A stretch of DNA of 36,748 bases from an uncultured Collinsella sp. Its GTDB lineage: Bacteria; Actinomycetota; Coriobacteriia; Coriobacteriales; Coriobacteriaceae. Positions 23,250 to 30,906 of this stretch are shown here, piece after piece. The notes under the pieces are model-generated. The model made no database searches. It was not told the origin of the DNA and was given only the letters and a program-made list of their open reading frames with translations. Location of the stretch: contig CAADUO010000045.1 of NCBI GenBank assembly GCA_900752215.1, positions 1-36,748 of the forward strand, given 5' to 3'. The position numbers and the translations under genes are program-made. The stretch's first letter is position 1. Each line of letters begins with the position of its first letter.

Positions 23250-23601
23250 TTGACCACCAATCCTCGAAGTAGTTGTTTTCGCATCTAACGCTCTATTGTG
23301 ACGCAGTGCGGGGTTGAGGTTGTGCCTTCATTGCATATCGTATTAAAGATGATTCTCATTCTCAATAATAATTTTTTGTTATCAGACTATTCTTCAGCTG
23401 AAATTACGCATTTCCGCAGGTCAGGAAAGTGTCTGGTCAAAATAACATCTAACATTTCTTTTGGTCAACCGTTTACCGCTAAATTCCTACCGTTCGTCTG
23501 CATTACGCAATGTACCTGCGGATATACGAGATGATGGGCAGCGTGTTACCATGAGAAAAAATTGTTATGAGCATTTCCGATTTCACCCAAAGGAGTTGCC
23601 C
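23250..23601. promoter_or_regulatory. Divergent control region of permease operon and PAS-HTH regulator
   Basis: This 352-bp AT-rich stretch separates the divergent genes and must hold promoters for both. A Fur-like sequence, ATGATTCTCATTCTCAAT (23349-23366; TGAGAATGAGAATCA on the other strand), lies near the middle. GGTCAAAATAACAT and GGTCAACCG at about 23437-23470 form a partial direct repeat. No convincing -35/-10 pair was found by eye. No gene is called; an in-frame extension of the regulator back to 23461 lacks a ribosome binding site. Confidence 0.4.
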
Positions 23602-24258
23602 GTGAACGAGACCGTACGTCGCTTTTTGCCGATGGTCGATTTTCTGGAGCAGATACTCGGCAAAAACAGCGAAATCGTGCTGCACGATTTCTCGGATCCC
23701 GACCACGCCATCGTCGATATTCGCAACGGCATCGTGAGCGGCCGCAAGGTCGGCGGTCCCGCCACCGATCTGGCACTCAAGATCATGCACGACGCCAAGT
23801 ATCGCGACCTGCCGTTTATTACGGGCTACGAGGGCCGCGGCGCCGGAGGCAAGACGTTGGAGTCAGCGACGTACTTTATCCGCGAGAATGACGAGATCGT
23901 CGGTATGCTCTGCGTCAACACCGACCTCTCGACCGTACGCTCCATCAACGCCATGGCGCAGCAGCTCATGGCGTGCTTCGACGCGGCGCCAACGCGCACG
24001 GAGCCCGCCCCTATCGAGGTCGAAAGCCTTTCGGAGTCCACACAGGAGCTCATCGACCGCAGCATTGCCGAGTTGCTGAGCGCGCGTGGGCTGGATGTAG
24101 CGTCGCTTGGTCAGAGCGACCGCGTGGACGTCATTCGCCACCTCAACGGCAACGGGGTGTTCATGCTCAAGGGCGCTGTTGCCTGCGCCGCCACCGCGCT
24201 GGGCATCTCGGAGCCCAGCGTCTACCGCTACCTGCAAAAAGTCCGAAAGGAAGGCTAA
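23602..24258 (+). CDS. Second YheO/DauR-type PAS-HTH regulator
   Basis: The 218-residue protein is a paralogue of the product of 2166-2819. It has a YheO-type PAS domain at about 5-115 (NSEIVLHDFSDPDHAIVDI, GIVSGRKVGGPATD) and a DauR-like HTH at about 150-215 (AATALGISEPSVYRYLQKV). I start at GTG 23602, which follows AAAGGAG by 6 nt; the resulting N-terminus lines up with the paralogue. The ATG at 23551 has no ribosome binding site. It is divergent from the purine permease operon and likely controls it in response to a purine or its breakdown product (inference). Confidence 0.85.
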   Translation: MNETVRRFLPMVDFLEQILGKNSEIVLHDFSDPDHAIVDIRNGIVSGRKVGGPATDLALKIMHDAKYRDLPFITGYEGRGAGGKTLESATYFIRENDEIVGMLCVNTDLSTVRSINAMAQQLMACFDAAPTRTEPAPIEVESLSESTQELIDRSIAELLSARGLDVASLGQSDRVDVIRHLNGNGVFMLKGAVACAATALGISEPSVYRYLQKVRKEG

Positions 24259-24302
24259 CGAGCAAAATGAAGCGCGGCTCCACAAGCGATCCGTCACTTA
24301 AC

Positions 24303-24341
24303 AAAAGACCCTGCAGCTCGCACGCGCTGCAGGGTCTTTTT
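24303..24341. terminator. Bidirectional terminator between regulator and ridA
   Basis: AAAAGACCCTGCAGC (24303-24317) and GCTGCAGGGTCTTTT (24326-24340) are perfect 15-bp arms around an 8-nt loop. A/T runs on both sides serve the convergent regulator (plus) and ridA (minus). Confidence 0.9.
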
Positions 24342-24370
24342 GCATGTCATGTTTAGTTGTGGCCAACGCC

Positions 24371-24748
24371 TTAGAGAGCGGCAACGACCTCGATCTCGAC
24401 CAGACCGCCAGCCGGAAGGGCGGCAACCTGGAAGGCGCTGCGCGCGGGGAACGGGGCCTCAAACTTGGAGGCGTAGATCTCGTTCACGGCGGCGAAGTCG
24501 GTGATGTCGGCCAGGTAGACCGTGGTCTTGACGACATCGGCAAAGGTAGCGCCGGCAGCGGTCAGCAGGGCCTCGACGTTGGCGAGGGACTGCTTGGCCT
24601 GGGCCTCGACGCCCTCGGGCATCTTGCCGGTCGCGGGATCGATGCCCAGCTGGCCGGACAGGAACACCATGTTGTCGGCCTGGATACCGGGGGAATACGG
24701 GCCGATGGCTGCGGGTGCGTTATCGGAAGACACGACGGTCTTGCTCAT
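24371..24748 (-). CDS. ridA: RidA family enamine/imine deaminase
   Basis: The 125-residue protein is a full-length RidA/YjgF member. It shows IGPYSPGIQADNMVFLSGQL near the N-terminus, TVYLADITDFAAVNEIY in the middle and the key arginine in FPARSAFQVAALP. RidA hydrolyses reactive 2-aminoacrylate and other enamines to keto acids and ammonia. The start at 24748 has AAGGAG upstream; the longer frame to 24823 runs through a hairpin. Diaminopropionate ammonia-lyase, encoded at 674-1888, makes 2-aminoacrylate, so this RidA may belong functionally to the same purine pathway. It has its own promoter. Confidence 0.92.
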   Translation of the reverse strand: MSKTVVSSDNAPAAIGPYSPGIQADNMVFLSGQLGIDPATGKMPEGVEAQAKQSLANVEALLTAAGATFADVVKTTVYLADITDFAAVNEIYASKFEAPFPARSAFQVAALPAGGLVEIEVVAAL

Positions 24749-24781
24749 GTTTTTCTCCTTACGATCAATTGAGAGAGCGTG

Positions 24782-24866
24782 AGCGCGGTGTTCACACCGG
24801 GAGGCACAGTTCGGTCTGAACACCGCGCTTGATTGGGATAGTACTCAAGGTTTCTGTTTGATGCAA
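24782..24866 (-). promoter_or_regulatory. ridA promoter and 5'-leader hairpin
   Basis: On the minus strand TTGCAT (24861-24866) and TACTAT (24838-24843) are separated by 17 bp, a good sigma-70-type promoter. The leader then folds into a hairpin with perfect 13-bp arms, AGCGCGGTGTTCA (24782-24794) and TGAACACCGCGCT (24817-24829), with a further ACCG/CGGT pair in the loop. The hairpin ends about 20 nt before the AAGGAG site. It has no T-run, so mRNA stabilisation or translational control is more likely than termination. Confidence 0.6.
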
Positions 24867-25010
24867 GAATATTATCAGCTTGCGAGAATATTTTATCGCC
24901 CAACGGTTTCCCCGAACCGCTGAACGGTTCTCATGTGGAGCAGCCAGTCCAAGCTGCTGAAGACTTTGTCCTGCTTAGGCTGCGGGCATCGTCCATCGCA
25001 GCGACGCCAC

Positions 25011-25016
25011 TATACT
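25011..25016 (+). promoter_or_regulatory. Candidate -10 box for the U32-rluA operon
   Basis: TATACT lies 33 bp before the start codon at 25049. The -35 region is weak (ATCGTC at 17 bp). The stretch 24867-25010 shows no gene. Confidence 0.35.
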
Positions 25017-25048
25017 TTTGAATATCTGAGCATTTTGAAAGGCAGGAT

Positions 25049-27544
25049 ATGACCGCAACCGCCAGTCGAACCACCAACCGCAGACCCGAGCTTTTGGCGC
25101 CCGCCGGAGGGCCCGAGCCCTTTGCCGCCGCACTCGCCGCGGGGGCAGACGCCATCTATTGCGGCATGGGCAGCTTCAACGCCCGCCGCAAGGCCACCAA
25201 CTTTACCGACGAGGCCTTTGAGCAAGCCTGCCGCGCCGCACATCTAGCCGGGTCGCGCGTCTACGTCACGGTCAACATCGTCATCAAGCAGTCCGAGATG
25301 GGCGATGCGCTGCAACTCATCCATCGCTGCTCCACGCTGGGCGCCGACGCCTTCATCATCCAGGACTGGGGCCTGTTCTTTGAGGTCAAGCGCACGATGC
25401 CCGGCATCGAGACGCACATCTCGACCCAGGCGAACATCCATGATGACCGCGGAACGCTTTGGTGCCGCGAGCAGGGCGCCGACCGCGTGACCCTCTCGCG
25501 CGAGCTCTCCATCGACGAGATCGCCGTCATTCACAACGCCGCGCCCGATGTGGACCTGGAGGTCTTTAGCCACGGTGCCATCTGCTTTTGCTACTCGGGT
25601 CTGTGCCTGCTTTCGAGCTTTGCCATGGCGGGCCGCTCGGCCAACCGCGGCATGTGCGCTCAGCCCTGTCGCCTGCCTTACGAGCTGATCGACGAGAGCG
25701 GCCGCTCGCTCTCCCCTGCCGGTCGCGAGCGCGCGCTGTGCCCGCGCGACACCAACACGTCGCAGCTTGTTCGCCGTCTGTATGACGCCGGCGCCGCATC
25801 GCTCAAGCTCGAGGGCCGCATGAAGGCTCCCGATTACGTGTACTCCATCGTCGATGTGTACCGTCACCAGATTGACGATATGCTGGCCGATGTTTCGACC
25901 TCCAAGGATGAGGATGCAGCCCGCCAGCGCCAGCTCAAGCGTTGCTTTAATCGCGACTTCACGCACGCCTACCAGAATGGCACCTCGGGCGACGAGATGA
26001 TGAGCTACGAGCGCTCCAACAACCGCGGCCAGATTGTGGGCACGGTGCTGGGCAGCCGTCTGGCCAACCGCGATGTGCGCGGGCTCAAGCCCGACGATCG
26101 CCGTCGCCGCGCCGCCATCGCCCGCATTGAGCTGTTTGAGCCCGTGGGCAAAGGCGACCTGCTGGAGCTTCGCCACGATAACGAGTTTGACCAGTTCCTG
26201 ACCACCATTGCCGCCGATGATGCCGCCGCCGGTGACATCATTGAGTGCCGCGTGCCCCGCAGCATGCCCGAGGGCTGCCGCGTCCGCGTGATTCGCAGTC
26301 AGCGCGCCATCGACGCCGCCGGCACCGCGCTCAAGCGCGATGTACTGCGCCGCCGAGCTGTTGACGTGTCCGTCGTGGCGCGCCTGGGCGAGCCGTTTAC
26401 TGTCACACTCACCTGCTGTGACAACCCCGCGCTCACCGCCACCGCCACGGGCTTCACCGTCGAGGCCGCCAAGACCCGCGCCGTCGAGGCATCCGATCTG
26501 GTTGAGCATGTGGGCCGCATGGGCTCCTCGCCGTTTGAGGCAGCGAGCTTTGACGTTTCGCTCGACGCCGGCTGCGGCATGGGCTTCTCCGCCGTGCACA
26601 AGGTGCGTGCCGCCGCCTGCAAGGCGCTGGAAGAGGCCATTCTGACGCCGTACGCGGAGCGCGCGAAAACGCTCGAGCTGCCGGCGATTGTAACCAGTGA
26701 TTCCCGCCCCGCGCCCGAGCACTACCGCGATGAGCCGCAGATCTGCGCCACCGTCACCTCGCTCGAGGCCGCCGAGGCCGCTCGCGCCGAGGGTGTAACG
26801 CGCATCTACATGACCACCGACGCGCTCGATGCGGCCGAGCTCTCCCCCACCGATGCATTTGAGCAGGGCATCGTACCCGTGCTCGACGAGGTCTGCCGCG
26901 CCGTTGACCACGTACGCGTCGACCCGTGGGTTGTTGCCGGCGCCACGGTCGCTATTGGCAACATCTCTGAGCTTGCCCTGGCCGCCCAGGTTGGCGCCAC
27001 GGCCGAGATTCGCTCTTGCCTGCCGGTGCACAACACGCCCTGCATGGAGGCGCTTGCCGAGCGCGGAGCCGGTGCGTTTTGGCTCTCGCCCGAGATCACA
27101 CTCGACGAGATTGTCTCGCTCGGCGCCGCCGCGCCCGCAGCCCTGGGCATCACCGTCTTTGGCCGCCCGCGCGTCATGACAAGCGAGCATTGCATTCTGC
27201 AGGTTGCCAACGGCTGCATCCACGATTGCGCCAACTGCCGCCTGCGTGCCCGCAAGCTCTCGCTCAAGAATATCGACGGAAAGGTCATGCCGGTGCGTAC
27301 CGACATCCACGGCCGCTCACGCCTGTACGACGCCTGCCCCATCGACCTCACGCCTCAGGTTCCTCAGCTGCTCGATGCCGGCGTGCGTCGTCTCATGGTG
27401 GACGGAACGCTACTCGAGACGGATGAGATCGCCCGTGCCGTCGCTCGCGTCCGTCGCGCCGTCGAGGCAGCTCAAGCCGGCCGCAAGCCCGCCGCCCGCC
27501 TGCGCGGGGCGACTTCGGGCTGCATGTTTGTGGGAATTAGCTAA
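25049..27544 (+). CDS. U32 family protein (RlhA/TrhP-like)
   Basis: The 831-residue protein opens with ELLAPAGGPEPFAAALAAGADAIYCG, the hallmark of the U32 family. It carries the signature EVFSHGAICFCYSGLCLLSS...NRGMCAQPCR at about 170-208, whose cysteines bind an Fe-S cluster in characterised members. More cysteines occur near the C-terminus (GCIHDCANCRLRA, DACP). U32 proteins were first called collagenase-like peptidases, but RlhA and TrhP hydroxylate 23S rRNA and tRNA. The length matches the long form with a middle extension (DUF3656-like). Start ATG follows GAAAGG. The stop is 15 bp before the rluA-type gene, so both may serve RNA modification. Confidence 0.88.
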   Translation: MTATASRTTNRRPELLAPAGGPEPFAAALAAGADAIYCGMGSFNARRKATNFTDEAFEQACRAAHLAGSRVYVTVNIVIKQSEMGDALQLIHRCSTLGADAFIIQDWGLFFEVKRTMPGIETHISTQANIHDDRGTLWCREQGADRVTLSRELSIDEIAVIHNAAPDVDLEVFSHGAICFCYSGLCLLSSFAMAGRSANRGMCAQPCRLPYELIDESGRSLSPAGRERALCPRDTNTSQLVRRLYDAGAASLKLEGRMKAPDYVYSIVDVYRHQIDDMLADVSTSKDEDAARQRQLKRCFNRDFTHAYQNGTSGDEMMSYERSNNRGQIVGTVLGSRLANRDVRGLKPDDRRRRAAIARIELFEPVGKGDLLELRHDNEFDQFLTTIAADDAAAGDIIECRVPRSMPEGCRVRVIRSQRAIDAAGTALKRDVLRRRAVDVSVVARLGEPFTVTLTCCDNPALTATATGFTVEAAKTRAVEASDLVEHVGRMGSSPFEAASFDVSLDAGCGMGFSAVHKVRAAACKALEEAILTPYAERAKTLELPAIVTSDSRPAPEHYRDEPQICATVTSLEAAEAARAEGVTRIYMTTDALDAAELSPTDAFEQGIVPVLDEVCRAVDHVRVDPWVVAGATVAIGNISELALAAQVGATAEIRSCLPVHNTPCMEALAERGAGAFWLSPEITLDEIVSLGAAAPAALGITVFGRPRVMTSEHCILQVANGCIHDCANCRLRARKLSLKNIDGKVMPVRTDIHGRSRLYDACPIDLTPQVPQLLDAGVRRLMVDGTLLETDEIARAVARVRRAVEAAQAGRKPAARLRGATSGCMFVGIS

Positions 27545-27559
27545 CCGAAAGGCTTACAC

Positions 27560-28219
27560 GTGAACGAAGAACCTCAAGTCCTCTACTGCGACGCCTGGCT
27601 TATGGCCATCGACAAGCCCGCCGGCATGATCGTCCACGGCGACGGCACCGGCGAGCGCACGCTCACCGACTACGCCAGCGACCTGCTGCTGGCGATGGGC
27701 GACGGCTTTGCCGCGACCGACATGCAGCCGCTCAATCGCCTGGACCGTGACACCACCGGCGTGGTGCTGTTCTCGCTCGACAAGCAGACGCAGCCCGCCT
27801 TTGACCAGATGATTATCGACCACGCTTTCGAAAAGCACTACCTAGCGCTCGCCGAGGGCAAGATCGACTGGAACGAAAAGCTCATCGACAAGCCCATCGC
27901 CCGCGACCGTCACGACAGCCGCAAGATGCGCGTCGGCGCCAGCGGCAAGCCCTCTCAAACGCGCGTGAAGGTGCTCAAACGCCTTAAGAGCCGTCGTGGC
28001 CTGCCCACGCGCTCGTATATCGATGTCGAGTTGCTCACCGGCCGCAAGCACCAAATCCGTGTGCACCTGGCAAGCGAGTATCATCCCCTGGTTGGCGACG
28101 ACCTGTACGGAACGCCGCGCCCCTGCGGCCTGATGCTCCACGCCCACAGCGTGTCCTTCACGCATCCCGTAACCGGCGAGCACATCCACATCGAAGCCCC
28201 CTGCCCCTGGGAGCCCTAA
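27560..28219 (+). CDS. RluA family pseudouridine synthase
   Basis: The 219-residue protein has the RluA catalytic motif RLDRDTTG (Asp62), preceded by VLYCDAWLMAIDKPAGMIVHG. The later family motifs are SYIDVELLTGRKHQIRVHLA and HPLVGDDLYG. There is no S4 domain, which fits the short RluA/RluC-core type. Translation begins at GTG 27560 behind GAAAGG. It is coupled to the U32 gene upstream. The target (rRNA or tRNA uridine) cannot be told from the sequence. Confidence 0.9.
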   Translation: MNEEPQVLYCDAWLMAIDKPAGMIVHGDGTGERTLTDYASDLLLAMGDGFAATDMQPLNRLDRDTTGVVLFSLDKQTQPAFDQMIIDHAFEKHYLALAEGKIDWNEKLIDKPIARDRHDSRKMRVGASGKPSQTRVKVLKRLKSRRGLPTRSYIDVELLTGRKHQIRVHLASEYHPLVGDDLYGTPRPCGLMLHAHSVSFTHPVTGEHIHIEAPCPWEP

Positions 28220-28258
28220 AACCTGCCGAAAAGGGACAGGTTTATTTTGGCAGGTTTT
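28218..28258 (+). terminator. Terminator after the rluA-type gene
   Basis: AAAACCTGCC (28218-28227) and GGCAGGTTTT (28249-28258) pair over 10 bp with a 21-nt loop, right at the stop codon. Confidence 0.7.
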
Positions 28259-28273
28259 ATCTGGACAAACGTC

Positions 28274-28313
28274 AAAACCACCACAAAGGTTCCTGCCCCT
28301 TCGCGGTGGTTTT
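28274..28313. terminator. Second, bidirectional terminator between rluA-type gene and deoR-type gene
   Basis: AAAACCACC (28274-28282) and GGTGGTTTT (28305-28313) pair over 9 bp. A/T ends on both sides suit the convergent genes; it lies 23 bp from the stop of the DeoR-type gene. Confidence 0.65.
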
Positions 28314-28335
28314 GGCCTTAGCCCGTCCCCTGCTG

Positions 28336-29082
28336 TTAGACCGTGATGATGTTGTCCATTGCCCGGTACTTGGCAGGGACATCGCCTGCGGTAATAATCG
28401 TTGCGTCACGGAAGTCCGCGAACTTGACGGGCGCCACCATGCCAAATTTACTGGCGTCCGAGATTACGAAGCGCTTGGCCGTATGGCGCATCGAGATACG
28501 CTTTACTTGCGCCTCCTCGATATCGGGCGCCGTGAAGCCCTGCTCGGCGGCAATGCCGTTAGAGCCCCAAAAGCCACAGTTGAAGTTGTAGCGGTCTAAG
28601 GTTGCCAAGGCATCGGGGCCAACGAGCGCCTCGGTCTCGGGTTTGAGCTCGCCGCCCAGCACCACGGTACGCATGCCGCGCAAAGCAAGGTGTTGAGCAT
28701 GGAGCACGGAATCGGTCACATAGGTGACATCTTCAAGGTGTGGAAGATGCTCGATGAGCCTGAGCGTCGTCGAACCCGAGTCGATGTATACAAAGCTCTC
28801 GGGCTCCACAAGTGCCGCCGCACGGGCGCAGATACGCTCCTTGTCGTCGTTATGGAGGTCGCTGCGCTCATTAAGCGTTAGGTCGCGCGTCACGTGCGCG
28901 CGCTCAAGACTCGTCGCTCCACCGTGGACCTTGGCGATGCGATGCGCTCGGTCGAGCGTCTGCAGGTCGCGCCGAATGGTAGACGCCGTCACGCTCAGGG
29001 CTTCGGCAAGCTCCGGCACGGTAACCGAGCCGGCCTGCTGAACCATCGACACGATCGCGTTGAGCCTATCTTCCGCTAGCAT
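28336..29082 (-). CDS. DeoR/GlpR family transcriptional regulator
   Basis: The 248-residue protein has an N-terminal DeoR helix-turn-helix (SVTVPELAEALSVTASTIRRDLQTLD, about 19-44). A sugar-phosphate-isomerase-like sensor domain follows with YIDSGSTTLRLIEHL, VLGGELKPETEALVGP and VISDASKFGM. This family usually represses sugar or polyol catabolic genes and is released by phosphorylated sugars. The gene starts 3 bp after the stop of the Gfo/Idh/MocA oxidoreductase gene, so the two are co-transcribed and it probably regulates its own operon. The effector is unknown. Confidence 0.9.
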   Translation of the reverse strand: MLAEDRLNAIVSMVQQAGSVTVPELAEALSVTASTIRRDLQTLDRAHRIAKVHGGATSLERAHVTRDLTLNERSDLHNDDKERICARAAALVEPESFVYIDSGSTTLRLIEHLPHLEDVTYVTDSVLHAQHLALRGMRTVVLGGELKPETEALVGPDALATLDRYNFNCGFWGSNGIAAEQGFTAPDIEEAQVKRISMRHTAKRFVISDASKFGMVAPVKFADFRDATIITAGDVPAKYRAMDNIITV

Positions 29083-29085
29083 CGC

Positions 29086-30165
29086 TTACTCCTCCTCGGG
29101 GTACACGACTCCCCAGTCGGCGCGAAGCTTGGTCATAAGCTTCATAACATCAGAAGCATAATCCAGCAGTTCGCGCTTAGAGTCGTCGCCGGCAACGGCC
29201 TTCTCAAGATCGGCCATCTCATAGCAAAGGGCGTAAGCCTCGGTGCCGGCGTGGACCTCCTCGCGGTGGCCGTCCGCAGTCCACACGATGGTCGCGTGAT
29301 CGGCGCGCGGATACTCGTTGACCTCGATATAACACTTATCGAAGCTAATAATCGAGCGCTTGGGTTGCTTGGAGTGGAGCGTGAGGCTCACAACACCCAG
29401 CTGCTGCTCGGCATTACGGCAGACGATGCCGCCCGCAACGTCAACGCCGGTCTCGCAGGTGTTGCCCAGCGAAATGACCTCAGCGGGCTGGCTTGCCATA
29501 AAGAAGCGCATAACGGACAGAGCATAGACGCCAATATCGAGCATGGCACCGCCAGCAAGGTTGCGATTGTAGAAGCGGTTGGTCAGGTCGCCGTACTCCT
29601 TATAGCTACCAAAGTTGAGCTGAGCAAGATTCATGCGGCCAAACTCGCCGGCATCCATGCGGCGGCGCAGCTCCTGATACAAGGGCATGTGGAGCACCGT
29701 AGTGGCGTCCATGAGGACCACGTTGTGCTCGTCGGCGATGGCACGCGCCTCGTCGAGCTCAGCGGAATTGAGGGTAATGGCCTTCTCGCAGAGTACGTGC
29801 TTACCAGCTGCCAGAGCGGCGCGCAGGTAGGTGATATGCGTGTTGTGCGGCGTGGTGATATAAACTGCGTCAATGTTCGGATCGGCGTAGAGGTCATCGA
29901 CCGTTTCATAGACCTTCTCGATGCCATACTGCTCTGCAAAAGCTTGAGCCTTGGACAGCGTGCGGTTGGCGACGCCCGCAAGCTTGCGACCGGCAAAAGC
30001 GAGAGACTGGGCCATCTGGTTGGCGATAACGCCGCACCCGATCACAGCCCAACGAAGCTCGGGAGCCGTAAAGATATCATCGGGGAATGGCTTGTCCTGG
30101 ACCGAAGCGAACGCTGCTTTTGCGGCTGCCGCGGAGTCGAGTGGAGCCTGCTTGGAATCTGCCAT
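29086..30165 (-). CDS. Gfo/Idh/MocA family NAD(P)-dependent oxidoreductase
   Basis: The 359-residue protein has a Rossmann motif (WAVIGCGVIANQMAQ, about 39-53), then YITTPHNTHITYLRAAL and the family's EK motif GKHVLCEKAIT. The C-terminal domain includes GGAMLDIGVYALS. An unusual N-terminal extension of about 36 residues (Ala/Asp-rich) precedes the fold. The start at 30165 follows CAGGAGG by 5 nt; the in-frame extension to 30222 is less likely. Such enzymes oxidise or reduce sugars, inositols or related substrates. Pairing with a DeoR regulator supports a carbohydrate role, but the substrate is not readable. Confidence 0.88.
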   Translation of the reverse strand: MADSKQAPLDSAAAAKAAFASVQDKPFPDDIFTAPELRWAVIGCGVIANQMAQSLAFAGRKLAGVANRTLSKAQAFAEQYGIEKVYETVDDLYADPNIDAVYITTPHNTHITYLRAALAAGKHVLCEKAITLNSAELDEARAIADEHNVVLMDATTVLHMPLYQELRRRMDAGEFGRMNLAQLNFGSYKEYGDLTNRFYNRNLAGGAMLDIGVYALSVMRFFMASQPAEVISLGNTCETGVDVAGGIVCRNAEQQLGVVSLTLHSKQPKRSIISFDKCYIEVNEYPRADHATIVWTADGHREEVHAGTEAYALCYEMADLEKAVAGDDSKRELLDYASDVMKLMTKLRADWGVVYPEEE

Positions 30166-30527
30166 ATGTGCCTCCTGAATCATCGGAAGTCCTTCATTTC
30201 TAACAACCCTATATTCGCACAATTGCGCGCGTATCTGCTCGTGTTTGCGTATTTATATGCTTATCGGTCATTATTTAGCCATAGTTGGCAGATGTTTGCG
30301 CGGTTATGCGCATTGTCGCGCAAAACTATGCGTATAAATGCGCATGCGACGATCCTTGTGAAGCATAAAGAGGCGGAACACCAAAGCCCTAAAGAACAGA
30401 GTAGGCCGTGATACTCCACCCCTCTGGGGGCATCAGACATCAAAGAACCGTCCCAAACTGCCGGCACATAGAGACTGTCCCCCAACGACTGGTCATTTAA
30501 GTCTGTCCCCAATGAGTAGGGATAGAA
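30166..30527. other. Intergenic region with clustered TATGCG-type palindromes
   Basis: The half next to the oxidoreductase gene is AT-rich. At about 30220-30350 it holds repeated motifs: TTTGCGTATTTATATGC, TTTGCGCGGTTATGCGCA, TTGTCGCGCAAAAC, TATGCGTATAAATGCGCATGCG. Several are inverted relative to each other. They could be operators for the DeoR-type repressor. The other half (about 30420-30510) has CCGTCCC, CTGTCCCCC and CTGTCCCCA repeats resembling dispersed intergenic repeats. No gene is seen. Confidence 0.4.
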
Positions 30528-30561
30528 AAAGGCCCGGGTGCCGTGGGGCATCCGGGCCTTT
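30528..30561. terminator. Terminator ending the ribosomal-protein cluster after rplX
   Basis: AAAGGCCCGG (30528-30537) and CCGGGCCTTT (30552-30561) form a perfect 10-bp stem with a 14-nt loop. On the minus strand it continues as TTTTTC, a strong Rho-independent terminator 27 bp past the rplX stop. Confidence 0.9.
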
Positions 30562-30587
30562 GCTAGCAACTTGATGTTGCGGGCAGC

Positions 30588-30893
30588 TTAGAACTTGTGG
30601 CCGCACTTCTTGCAGACGCGCAGCTTGTTCTTGCCGTCCTTCTCGTGACCGACGCGGGTAACCTTACCGCACTCGGGGCAAACGAGATTGACGTTGGAGG
30701 CATCGATGGGAGCCTCCTGCGAAACGATGCCGCCCTGCTGGTTGGCAGCGTTGGGCTTGACGGCCTTCTTGACGACCGAAACGCCCTCGACAACGACCTT
30801 GTTCTCGGCGGGGAGAGCACGCAGGATAACGCCCTGCTTGCCGCGATCCTTACCAGAGAGAACCTGGACCTTATCGCCCTTCTTGATATACAT
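30588..30893 (-). CDS. rplX: 50S ribosomal protein L24
   Basis: The 101-residue protein begins with the KOW-type MYIKKGDKVQVLSGKDRGKQGVIL. It ends in a zinc-ribbon pattern CPEC...CKKCGHKF seen in many bacterial L24 proteins. L24 starts 50S assembly on 23S rRNA. It is 13 bp after rplN. Normally rplE follows; here a terminator follows instead. Confidence 0.97.
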   Translation of the reverse strand: MYIKKGDKVQVLSGKDRGKQGVILRALPAENKVVVEGVSVVKKAVKPNAANQQGGIVSQEAPIDASNVNLVCPECGKVTRVGHEKDGKNKLRVCKKCGHKF

Positions 30894-30906
30894 ATATCTC
30901 CCCTAA

